Shown here: in pieces, positions 1-6,592 of the stretch | How positions within the stretch are numbered: position 1 is the stretch's first letter | Layout: each line of letters starts with the position of its first letter | Source: an uncultured Bacteroidota bacterium | GTDB taxonomy: Bacteria; Bacteroidota; Bacteroidia; UBA7662 | Assembly (NCBI GenBank): GCA_903908015.1 | Contig: CAIVQI010000028.1 | Location: 1 to 13,910 of the forward strand | Direction of reading: 5' to 3' | Length of the DNA stretch: 13,910 bases | Made by a program: the position numbers and the translations under genes | Notes under the pieces: model-generated | The model's database searches: none | What the model was told of the DNA's origin: nothing | The model's input: only the letters and a program-made list of their open reading frames with translations

Positions 1-888
1 GCGTTGCGTGCGCTCTGCTGAAGCGGATCTATCATGCGCCGACGGTTCATCCGCCGACGGTTCATCAATTATTTGATCGTCGACCGACAATCGTCCGCCT
101 CCCACTTCTGGATATTCACCATCTACTTCATTCTCACCAACCACCTGATTCGCACCATCCAATTCATCTTCCTCTCGATCTTTTTCTCGATCTTCCTCTC
201 GATCTTCCTCTCGATCTTCCTCTCGGGGCGGATCACCAACGATCCACTCAATCTGTGCTGCAGCATGACCAAACATATTTTCATCAGCCCCTTCTTTATG
301 CCCCTCATCCGTGGCGGGCAAGTCAACCTCAACCGACGGTTCCAACTCATTTTTGTCATGATCCTTCTCCGCATCATCCCCGACTCTTGAATCCGAAGCA
401 GGCATTTCGGCCTCCAGCAAATCAGCATCGGTTACATCCGAAGCAGGCATTTCGGCCTCCAGCAAATCAGCATCGGTTACATCCGAAGCAGGCATTTCGG
501 CCTCCAGCAAATCAGCATCGGTTACATCCGAGGCAGACATTTCGGCTGCCGACTGTTCAGCATCGGTTACATCCGAAGCAGGCATTTCGGCTTCCGGCTG
601 GTCAGCATCGGTTACATCCGAAGCAGGCACTTCAGCCACTGGCAGCGCTGCGGTGGGCACGGCGGAAGGCAACGCCAAGCCAGGAAGTGCGGGGGAGGCA
701 TGTTTGGTGGGCCAGGCGGAGATGATTCGGTAGCAGGCACGCAAATCATCGAGCAAAACATCGCGGTCGAGGAGCTCGAGGGGCTCATTGTTTTGGTGTG
801 CTTCCTCAAGGCAATCACGCAAGGCCGATAAAGCCTGACGCAAGGAAGCGTCCCACGAAAATTCAGGGGAAGGTTGTGGCTGTTTCAT
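1..888 (-). CDS. Acidic tandem-repeat protein of unknown function (partial, C-terminus off the left edge)
   Basis: I do not recognise this protein. The minus-strand frame is open for 296 codons from an ATG at 886-888 to the window edge. It starts MKQPQPSPEFSWDASLRQAL. Residues 1-60 look like a compact helical domain rich in Leu, Asp and Arg. Residues 60-80 are Pro/Ala-rich. Residues 82-166 are 15-residue repeats of the type ASDVTDADLLEAEMP. Then come a Glu/Asp-rich stretch, a Trp-containing segment (QIEWIVGDPP), an EEDR repeat run, and another acidic region. No signal peptide or membrane segment is visible, so a cytoplasmic, strongly acidic, largely disordered protein is inferred. It is transcribed divergently from tdk. 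The complementary strand also has open frames here, but they are shorter, use odd Pro/His/Gln-rich repeats and do not span the region. The coding call is fairly firm; the function is unknown. Confidence 0.72.
   Translation of the reverse strand, partial: MKQPQPSPEFSWDASLRQALSALRDCLEEAHQNNEPLELLDRDVLLDDLRACYRIISAWPTKHASPALPGLALPSAVPTAALPVAEVPASDVTDADQPEAEMPASDVTDAEQSAAEMSASDVTDADLLEAEMPASDVTDADLLEAEMPASDVTDADLLEAEMPASDSRVGDDAEKDHDKNELEPSVEVDLPATDEGHKEGADENMFGHAAAQIEWIVGDPPREEDREEDREEDREKDREEDELDGANQVVGENEVDGEYPEVGGGRLSVDDQIIDEPSADEPSAHDRSASAERTQR
37..66 (-). repeat. 15-bp direct repeat (two copies)
   Basis: Two perfect adjacent 15-bp copies (37-51 and 52-66) encode a repeated DEPSA segment in the acidic protein. 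It is a third repeat scale inside one gene. Confidence 0.85.
172..225 (-). repeat. 12-bp tandem repeat encoding EEDR/EKDR
   Basis: Four consecutive 12-bp units (172-183, 184-195, 196-207, 208-219), with a half unit at 220-225, encode a DREEDREEDREK-type charged run within the same minus-strand gene. The units at 196-207 and 208-219 are identical; those at 172-183 and 184-195 carry point changes. The unit length is a multiple of three, so copy-number change would alter length without shifting frame. Confidence 0.9.
391..645 (-). repeat. 45-bp in-frame tandem repeat array
   Basis: Five full 45-bp units (391-435, 436-480, 481-525, 526-570, 571-615) and a partial sixth (616-645) encode 15-residue acidic repeats. 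The units at 391-435, 436-480 and 481-525 are identical at every base. The others differ at several positions (for example LLEA becomes QSAA or QPEA). Identity at one end and divergence at the other points to recent expansion at the 3' end of the array, relative to the gene. Confidence 0.95.
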
Positions 889-911
889 GCACAAAATAAC
901 GCAGTAGCGTT

Positions 912-919
912 TAATATTG
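912..919 (+). promoter_or_regulatory. Possible -7 box for tdk
   Basis: TAATATTG matches the Bacteroidota -7 consensus TAnnTTTG at all but one fixed position. It lies about 48 bp before the tdk ATG, in the short divergent gap. I see no clear -33 element. The call rests on this weak match alone. Confidence 0.3.
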
Positions 920-966
920 TGCGACCCAGGAAGAGGAAAAATCGACCCGGAAAAACACAGAATAAA

Positions 967-1557
967 ATGACGGGTAACCGACACGCACATGCCGAAAATG
1001 GGTCAATTGAAGTGATTTGTGGCGCCATGTTTTCAGGCAAAACAGAAGAATTAATCAGAAGACTGAAAAGAGCCCGAATAGCGCGACGCAACATCAGCCT
1101 GTTCAAACCCATGGTGGATACCCGCTACCACAGCGCCGATATTGTGTCGCACGACCAGAGTCGGATTGAGGCGCAGCCAGTGGGCCATTCCAAGGATGTG
1201 CTGGAGAAGGTGTCGGACATTGGGATTAAAGGCATCGACGTGGTGGGCATCGACGAGGCACAGTTTTTTGATGATGGAATCGTGGATGTGGCGCGGGAAT
1301 TATCGGCCCGTGGCATCAGGGTGGTGGTGGCCGGACTCGACATGGACTACCTCGGTGTGCCGTTTGGTCCTATGCCCGCACTCATGGCCGTGGCGGAGCA
1401 AGTCACCAAATTGCATCCAGTATGTATGGTGTGTGGCGGCCCTGCCAGTCATTCCTACCGCATTGTGCCCGACAACAACCAATTGATGCTTGGGGAGAAG
1501 GAAAGCTACGAACCCCGCTGCCGCCCATGTTTCAACAGAGGAATGCAAAATCCTTAA
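967..1557 (+). CDS. tdk: Thymidine kinase (TK1-like, type II)
   Basis: The 196-residue product phosphorylates thymidine to dTMP with ATP in the pyrimidine salvage pathway, in the cytoplasm. The P-loop is GAMFSGKT at residues 19-26. The Walker-B/catalytic segment DEAQFF spans 96-101, with Glu97 as the expected catalytic base. GLDMDYLG (123-130) is the conserved block after it. Four cysteines, CMVC (153-156) and CRPC (185-188), form the structural zinc site of the TK1 family. The length is typical. The frame extends upstream to an ATG at 874, but that would overlap the divergent gene and add a basic tail outside the family. ATG 967, 13 residues before the SIEVICGAMFSGKT block, is therefore chosen. 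It is followed by glgP after 58 bp, with a promoter-like box between, so it may be monocistronic. Confidence 0.95.
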   Translation: MTGNRHAHAENGSIEVICGAMFSGKTEELIRRLKRARIARRNISLFKPMVDTRYHSADIVSHDQSRIEAQPVGHSKDVLEKVSDIGIKGIDVVGIDEAQFFDDGIVDVARELSARGIRVVVAGLDMDYLGVPFGPMPALMAVAEQVTKLHPVCMVCGGPASHSYRIVPDNNQLMLGEKESYEPRCRPCFNRGMQNP

Positions 1558-1581
1558 TCCTAAAATCAATTATTTTTTTTA

Positions 1582-1589
1582 TATTTTTG
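1582..1589 (+). promoter_or_regulatory. -7 promoter box upstream of glgP
   Basis: TATTTTTG fits TAnnTTTG exactly. It sits in an AT-rich tract (with an eight-T run at 1573-1580) 26 bp before the glgP ATG. No convincing TTG was found at the -33 position. Confidence 0.45.
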
Positions 1590-1615
1590 GGACGCAATTT
1601 ATATCCGTTTTAAGT

Positions 1616-4177
1616 ATGCAATCCAAACACAACGATCCAAACTGGAAGAGAATTCTTGTGCGCTCCGAGGTGCCCGCTGCCCTGAAGCCATTGCAAGAAA
1701 TGGCTCAAAATCTATGGTGGTCATGGAACTATTCTGCCATCGAACTATTCGAATCGATCGACCCAGCACAATGGTCGCGCTACCAGCACAACCCCATTTC
1801 GCTGCTCGGAAGTCTGAGCATGCAGCAGTGCAAAGCCCTAGCCGATGACAGTGGGTTTATGAAGCGGATGAATGAGGTTTACTCGGCCTTCAGGGCGTAT
1901 GTCGACCAAAGGATGCCGAAAAATCAACCGAGAATTGCCTATTTCTGCATGGAATACGGATTGCACTCGGTGATCAAGCTCTATTCGGGTGGACTAGGCG
2001 TATTGGCGGGTGACTACCTGAAAGAGGCGAGCGACAACCACAATGACCTGGTGGCTGTGGGCTTATTATACCGATTTGGTTATTTCAAGCAGTCGGTATC
2101 GCCCTCAGGCGAACAGCTGGCCAACTACAAACCCCAAAAATTCAGCTACCTGCCAGTGAGACCGGTCTACAACGAGGCTGGTGAATGGTTGCGCGTCACA
2201 GTACCTTTCCCTGGTCGGCCGCTCCACGCGCGACTTTGGGTGATTCAGGTGGGGCGCGTTCCCCTCTACCTGCTCGACACCGATTTAGAAGAAAACAGCG
2301 AAGAAGACCGGAGTATTAGTCACCAGCTCTACGGTGGCGACACCGAAAACCGGGTCAAGCAAGAAATGCTTCTCGGTATAGGAGGCGTAAAAGCACTAGA
2401 TGCACTCAAGATATCCCCCGATATTTTCCACCTGAATGAAGGCCATGCAGCGTTTACGGGGCTGGAGCGCATCAAAAAACTCATTCAAGAGGACGGCCTC
2501 AGTTATCATCAGTCGATCGAGGTAGTACGCGCCTCCTCCTTGTTCACCACCCACACGCCCGTACCCGCAGGCCATGATGCCTTCCACCAAGATTTGCTGA
2601 AAGGATACCTTTATAATTACTCCGAGATCTTTCAGATCAGTTGGGATAAATTCCTCGGCCTGGGCCGGACCGACGAGCACCGCCACGAAGAGCTCTTTTC
2701 GATGAGTCACCTCGCCGCCCATTTGAGTCAGGAGGTAAACGGCGTGAGCCGCATACACGGACGCGTATCGCGCGAAATGCTGCAACCCCTTTGGCCTGGC
2801 TTCCAAGAAGATGAGTTGCATGTGGATTATGTGACCAACGGCGTGCACTACGGGACTTGGACAGCCATCCCTTTCCTGAAACTTTACGAGAAAACGTTCG
2901 GCAAAAAATTCCTTTCGGATCAATCGAATCCGGAGCATTGGAAAAAAATTGCCTCGGTACCCGACCGCGCCCTTTGGGATACCCGTCTGGTTTTGAAGAA
3001 CCGCCTCATCGGTTCCATCACCCGAAAAATGAAGCGCGACCTCACCCTGCGCCAGGAAAGTCCGACCCGCATGCTCAAGGCGAGTGAAGCCCTTCGTGAG
3101 GACGCCCTTCTCATTGGTTTCGCCCGTCGGTTCGCTACCTACAAGCGTGCTGCTTTGCTGTTTTCCAATCCCGAGCGGCTCAGCAGACTGGTCAATGACC
3201 CCGATCGCCCCGTTCAGTTCCTCTTCGCAGGCAAGGCCCACCCCGCAGACAAAGGCGGGCAGGAGCTCATCCGGCGAATCGTGGAAATGGCACGCCAACC
3301 AGAGTTTGTGGGTAAAATTTTCTTTCTGGAAAACTATGATATGTCGCTCGCCCGGCGTCTTGTTCAGGGAGTCGACCTCTGGCTGAATACGCCCACAAGG
3401 CCCTTGGAGGCCTCAGGAACATCTGGAATGAAGGCAGTAATGAATGGTGTCCTCAACCTCAGCGTACTTGATGGTTGGTGGGCTGAAGGCTATACCCCCG
3501 AGGCCGGATATGCCTTGCCGGAGGAAGCGACCTATTCCGAACCCGAGTTTCAAAACGAACTCGATGCCGAAACCCTCTACAACATCCTCGAAACCCAGGT
3601 TATCCCCGATTATTTCGAGCGGAACGACGAAGGACTTCCCCCAGCATGGCTCAACAGAATCAAGAGCACCATTTCTGTGGTGGCCCCTCAGTTCACCATG
3701 AAAAGGATGCTTGATGACTACCACCACAAATTCTACGGTAAGCTGTTTGACCGCAGTCGCCTATTCCGCAAAGACGGTTATCAGGCAGCCAGACAGCTAT
3801 CGGATTGGAAGGCGCGGATGTATTTTAACTGGGACCAGATCGAGGTGCTGCACTTGGAGACCTTCGATACGTTCAACCACTCGCTGCAGTTGGGTGAGCC
3901 CTTCACCGGAAAGCTGACCCTCGATTTGCACCAACTCAATCCGGATGATCTTTGTCTTGAGTTGGTGGTGAGTGAAAAACAGGGCGATAACGACGAGCAT
4001 CGGGTGGTGGTTGACCGCGTGGAAATTGCTCCAACGAAGCGCGACGGCAGTCGTGTGCTTTATGATGTGCACGTACAAATGAAACGCAGCGGGGTGTTCG
4101 ACTACGGTTTCCGCCTTACGCCGCGGCATCCGCTGATGGCCTACCGCAACGAGTTCAACCTCGTGCGCTGGCTGTGA
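1616..4177 (+). CDS. glgP: Alpha-glucan (glycogen/maltodextrin) phosphorylase, GT35 family
   Basis: The 853-residue enzyme releases glucose 1-phosphate from alpha-1,4-glucans using phosphate and pyridoxal phosphate. An N-terminal DUF3417-like segment (about 12-100, with NLWWSWN) precedes the catalytic fold, which starts near IAYFCMEYGL and SGGLGVLAGDYLKEASD (about 107-140). Later blocks are HTPVPAGH (313-320) and RFATYKR (505-511). The cofactor motif EASGTSGMK has Lys606 as the Schiff-base lysine, followed by NGVLNLSVLDGWW. This variant belongs to the bacterial alpha-glucan phosphorylase branch, not the classical glycogen phosphorylase with GTSNMK. From about residue 735 a beta-rich C-terminal domain follows. 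The frame is open upstream to 1490 inside tdk; the ATG at 1616 is chosen because it clears tdk and follows a promoter box. No other glycogen gene is adjacent. Confidence 0.95.
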   Translation: MQSKHNDPNWKRILVRSEVPAALKPLQEMAQNLWWSWNYSAIELFESIDPAQWSRYQHNPISLLGSLSMQQCKALADDSGFMKRMNEVYSAFRAYVDQRMPKNQPRIAYFCMEYGLHSVIKLYSGGLGVLAGDYLKEASDNHNDLVAVGLLYRFGYFKQSVSPSGEQLANYKPQKFSYLPVRPVYNEAGEWLRVTVPFPGRPLHARLWVIQVGRVPLYLLDTDLEENSEEDRSISHQLYGGDTENRVKQEMLLGIGGVKALDALKISPDIFHLNEGHAAFTGLERIKKLIQEDGLSYHQSIEVVRASSLFTTHTPVPAGHDAFHQDLLKGYLYNYSEIFQISWDKFLGLGRTDEHRHEELFSMSHLAAHLSQEVNGVSRIHGRVSREMLQPLWPGFQEDELHVDYVTNGVHYGTWTAIPFLKLYEKTFGKKFLSDQSNPEHWKKIASVPDRALWDTRLVLKNRLIGSITRKMKRDLTLRQESPTRMLKASEALREDALLIGFARRFATYKRAALLFSNPERLSRLVNDPDRPVQFLFAGKAHPADKGGQELIRRIVEMARQPEFVGKIFFLENYDMSLARRLVQGVDLWLNTPTRPLEASGTSGMKAVMNGVLNLSVLDGWWAEGYTPEAGYALPEEATYSEPEFQNELDAETLYNILETQVIPDYFERNDEGLPPAWLNRIKSTISVVAPQFTMKRMLDDYHHKFYGKLFDRSRLFRKDGYQAARQLSDWKARMYFNWDQIEVLHLETFDTFNHSLQLGEPFTGKLTLDLHQLNPDDLCLELVVSEKQGDNDEHRVVVDRVEIAPTKRDGSRVLYDVHVQMKRSGVFDYGFRLTPRHPLMAYRNEFNLVRWL

Positions 4178-4201
4178 TGCCCCAAAGTTGATGCAGGTTG
4201 T

Positions 4202-4209
4202 TAAATTTG
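4202..4209 (+). promoter_or_regulatory. -7 promoter box upstream of the secreted hydrolase
   Basis: TAAATTTG is an exact match to TAnnTTTG, ending 20 bp before the ATG at 4230. A second, one-mismatch box (TATACTTG, 4216-4223) lies too near the ATG to be preferred. TTG triplets upstream are poorly spaced. Confidence 0.45.
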
Positions 4210-4229
4210 CAGGTTTATACTTGTAAACT

Positions 4230-5393
4230 ATGTCAATTCGTCCAACCTGCCTGTTGTTTTTACTGACATTGGGGGCTTTTTTCGTGGGCATGAGCCCACT
4301 AGGTGCCCAAAATATTGGACAAACTTCAATCGTGTTGGGCGACCCTGCGCGGGCAAACCGACAGGTGACGGCAGAAGTGTATTATCCAGCCAGCAGCGCC
4401 GGACCGAACGCACCGATTCTGGCTGGGGTGTACCCCCTCATTGTATATGGGCATGGCTTTGTGATGGTATGGAGTGCCTACCAAAACGTTTGGTCCGACC
4501 TTGTTCCTCAGGGCTATATTGTGGTTTTTCCGACTACAGAGGGTGGCTTTTCACCTGTTCATGCCGACTTCGGCGCTGATTTGGCCTTTTTGGTGACCGC
4601 CATTCAGTCGGGTGGGGCCGCTCCAGGGGTACCTGCATCCCATGTCGGAACCACATCAGCCATCATGGGTCACTCTATGGGTGGTGGTTCCTCCTTTCTG
4701 GGTGCGGCGGGCAACAGCAACATCACGGCTATGGTCACTTTCGCCGCGGCCAACACCACCCCTTCTTCGATTGCAGCCGCACCACAGGTGACCGTGCCCA
4801 CCCTCTTATTCAGTGGCTCCAATGATTGTGTGACACCGCCGTCACAGCACCAGGACCTCATGTACAACGCCACTTCCGCCAACTTCAAAACGCAAATCAA
4901 CATCACTGGGGGAGGACACTGCTTTTTTGCCAACAACAACCTCAATTGCAGCTTCGGTGAGTCGACCTGTACACCCACACCCACCATCACCCGCGCCCAA
5001 CAGCAGTCGACCGTCTCCCTATTTCTTTCGGCCTGGCTCGCCCGCTTCCTCAAAAACGACTGCGCAGCAGGTGATCGCTTCCAGGACTCATTAACGGCGA
5101 TTTCGGGCGTCAGTTTTCGGCAGAGTCGCTCCATTGCTTGTGCTGCCCATGTGAATGAAATGGGCCAAAACCTTCAAAGGCCCCTGGTGTATCCCAATCC
5201 GTTCAACAGCACCATCGAGGTGAAAAACACTCATGAGGGCTCGGTCTATCGCCTAAGCGATGTAGGTGGACGAACCCTCTGGTCGGGCAAGGCTTTGGCG
5301 CAACAAGATTTCTCCTATCTGGCGCCTGGGTGCTACATCCTCCAGATTCTATCGCCCATTGGCCTGCATACCCATAAGATCCTGAAATCGTAA
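4230..5393 (+). CDS. Secreted alpha/beta hydrolase (chlorophyllase/polyester-hydrolase-like) with T9SS sorting domain
   Basis: The 387-residue protein has a signal peptide (hydrophobic core about 7-20, cleavage near LGA/QN at 26-27). An alpha/beta-hydrolase domain follows: oxyanion-side segment YGHGFVMVW, nucleophile elbow GHSMGGGSS with Ser149, SGSNDCVTPP with Asp199, and GGGHCFF with His230. Residues 320-387 (from VYPNPFNS) form a type A T9SS C-terminal sorting domain, so the enzyme should cross the outer membrane and be released or surface-bound. Cysteines at NDCV, GGGHC, NLNC, ESTC and KNDC suggest disulfides. The GHSMGGG elbow, the VPTLLFSGSND strand and the cysteine-rich end of the catalytic domain resemble cutinase/PET-hydrolase and chlorophyllase-type esterases. 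The substrate is not known, and a lipase or other esterase role is equally possible. Its stop is 3 bp from that of the convergent gene. Confidence 0.88.
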   Translation: MSIRPTCLLFLLTLGAFFVGMSPLGAQNIGQTSIVLGDPARANRQVTAEVYYPASSAGPNAPILAGVYPLIVYGHGFVMVWSAYQNVWSDLVPQGYIVVFPTTEGGFSPVHADFGADLAFLVTAIQSGGAAPGVPASHVGTTSAIMGHSMGGGSSFLGAAGNSNITAMVTFAAANTTPSSIAAAPQVTVPTLLFSGSNDCVTPPSQHQDLMYNATSANFKTQINITGGGHCFFANNNLNCSFGESTCTPTPTITRAQQQSTVSLFLSAWLARFLKNDCAAGDRFQDSLTAISGVSFRQSRSIACAAHVNEMGQNLQRPLVYPNPFNSTIEVKNTHEGSVYRLSDVGGRTLWSGKALAQQDFSYLAPGCYILQILSPIGLHTHKILKS

Positions 5394-5396
5394 TTT

Positions 5397-6083
5397 TTAG
5401 TCTTTTCTCTTGAAATCGCCTCTGCGGATGGCTTTGATGAATTCGGCCCACGCGAGGGGGTTCATCAGCGAATTGGGTATGGGTACACCATTCATGCCAG
5501 GGCCCGATGGAAAAAATGCTTGTTGTCCACCCGAATAGTAGGTTTGCGCAATAACCCGTTGCATATAGAGCTTTTGGTTCTCTGAGGCATCCATATTCAT
5601 GGCACCTGCCAATTGACGCATCAGGTCAGCTTCAAGGTTTCGCGCTGCAATGGTTTGGGCATCGTCTTTGAGCTGAAGGGCCATAAACTCTTGTCGGAAC
5701 GCTTCGCGCGTTGGCCAGGGGTAGATAATCGCTTCGGGAAGCCTCATGGTGTCGCGTTCCATAGGGATCAGCACCGAATAAAGAGGGTCTTTCACCATGG
5801 CCGCCGTCACCAGTAGGGGGTAAGCACGAAAACCTACTGAGGTGAACAAGATCGAATCGCCCTCAAGTGCCACCAACGAAAAAAAACCTCGGCCATCGGA
5901 GATGGTCCCTTTATATCGGTTCTTCACGAGTACCGTTACGTAAGGAATTACGTCAAGACTATCATCTGATAGGGTGAGTCCGGACAACTGCACCGCCTTA
6001 CGCTCATTGGGCAGCTGTTCTTGCGCCCTAATCATTGGGGAGGCCGCCAGCAACAACAATGACAAACAATACAATCTGAACAT
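5397..6083 (-). CDS. Secreted protein with CarboxypepD_reg-like beta-sandwich domain
   Basis: The 228-residue product begins MFRLYCLSLLLLAASPMIRA, a signal peptide with probable cleavage after Ala20. Residues about 30-105 fit the carboxypeptidase regulatory-like fold common in Bacteroidota envelope proteins: GLTLSDDSLDVIPYVTVLV, then GTISDGRGFFSLVALEGD and ILFTSVGFRAY. The C-terminal half is helical and polar and unlike any enzyme I know. There is no TonB plug or barrel, so it is a short stand-alone member and not a SusC-type receptor. It may bind a partner in the periplasm or at the outer membrane; the role is unknown. It is transcribed toward the hydrolase gene with 3 bp between stop codons, and divergently from the small membrane-protein gene. 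A perfect -7-type box lies only 4 bp before its ATG. Confidence 0.82.
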   Translation of the reverse strand: MFRLYCLSLLLLAASPMIRAQEQLPNERKAVQLSGLTLSDDSLDVIPYVTVLVKNRYKGTISDGRGFFSLVALEGDSILFTSVGFRAYPLLVTAAMVKDPLYSVLIPMERDTMRLPEAIIYPWPTREAFRQEFMALQLKDDAQTIAARNLEADLMRQLAGAMNMDASENQKLYMQRVIAQTYYSGGQQAFFPSGPGMNGVPIPNSLMNPLAWAEFIKAIRRGDFKRKD

Positions 6084-6087
6084 GCAT

Positions 6088-6095
6088 CAAATATA
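6088..6095 (-). promoter_or_regulatory. -7 box immediately upstream of the 6083 start
   Basis: Read on the minus strand this is TATATTTG, an exact TAnnTTTG match, 4 bp before the ATG. If used, transcription would begin at or within the start codon, implying a leaderless or nearly leaderless mRNA. It could be a chance match in AT-rich DNA. Confidence 0.35.
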
Positions 6096-6140
6096 CGGAG
6101 CAAACAACCCAAACTCCTGTTTATTGCCAACAAGACTGCG

Positions 6141-6148
6141 TATTTTTG
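6141..6148 (+). promoter_or_regulatory. -7 box for the small membrane protein / mutL operon
   Basis: TATTTTTG is an exact TAnnTTTG match, the same octamer as upstream of glgP and cysS. It overlaps the possible TTG start at 6146 and lies just before the possible GTG start at 6152. A TTG triplet at 6124-6126 is the nearest -33 candidate, at short spacing. Confidence 0.4.
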
Positions 6149-6151
6149 GGG

Positions 6152-6592
6152 GTGATTTTTTCTTTTTTCCGTACATCAAAAAACAGACAGTTCACCTACC
6201 GTCCGCTGTACTACCAACCAGAGGCTGACGCTCCAAGCTCACGCCCCGGCCTAGGCAAAACTCATCTTGCCCGTGCTGCTGCTTCCAGGGATGTGGGTGA
6301 AAATGACGCGTCGACCGAGGCCAGTGGAAAGGTTGAACAAGAACATCAACAACATCGGGCCGCGCTTCGCTTTCGGAGACAACTCGCCCAACAAGAAGCG
6401 CAGCAGTCGAACCGTCGACTACTGTTCATCATCTTCATCATGTTCTCCTTGGTGCTGCTGCTGTTTGGTGAACTGAAAAAACTGATGTACCTGCTCCCTG
6501 TTTTCGTGCCGCTGTTGTGGTGGACCTTCCGCCGGGCAGCAAACAAAATAACGTCCGCATCCGGAGATTCTGAACACCACCGACCCGCATGA
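6152..6592 (+). CDS. Small membrane protein with N-terminal FxYxPxYY motif, upstream of and coupled to mutL
   Basis: The 146-residue product (GTG start) has an N-terminal FTYRPLYYQPE segment at 14-24. A charged, Gln/Ala/Arg-rich and probably coiled middle follows (about 55-88). Two hydrophobic segments at about 90-105 and 111-126 end in WWTFRR. From memory, Bacteroidota carry small proteins with FNYxPRYY near the N-terminus and a C-terminal membrane segment next to mutL and rhomboid genes; some are mislabelled riboflavin synthase subunit beta. This protein fits that pattern, and its function is unknown. There is no in-frame ATG before the membrane segment. TTG 6146 and GTG 6152 are the only starts that keep the motif. 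The stop overlaps the mutL start by 4 bp (ATGA), which suggests translational coupling. Confidence 0.72.
   Translation: MIFSFFRTSKNRQFTYRPLYYQPEADAPSSRPGLGKTHLARAAASRDVGENDASTEASGKVEQEHQQHRAALRFRRQLAQQEAQQSNRRLLFIIFIMFSLVLLLFGELKKLMYLLPVFVPLLWWTFRRAANKITSASGDSEHHRPA

Noticed and set aside
34..390. Plus-strand open frame of 118 codons with SIFLSIFLS repeats that look like a membrane segment
   Set aside because: The hydrophobic run is the complement of the EEDR repeat of the minus-strand gene.
255..725. Plus-strand open frame of 156 codons with repeated HPKQAFRPPANQHRL-type units
   Set aside because: It is the complement of the minus-strand 45-bp repeat array. The minus frame is open over the whole 888 bases with a start at the proper place, while this one covers only part of it.
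2396..3298. 300-codon minus-strand open frame
   Set aside because: It lies wholly inside glgP, which has all family motifs; a shadow of codon bias in GC-rich coding DNA.
6242..6292. PGLGKTHLARAA in the small membrane protein resembles a DnaA-like P-loop
   Set aside because: The first Gly of GxxxxGKT is missing (Ser instead), there is no Walker B, and the protein is too short for an AAA+ domain.
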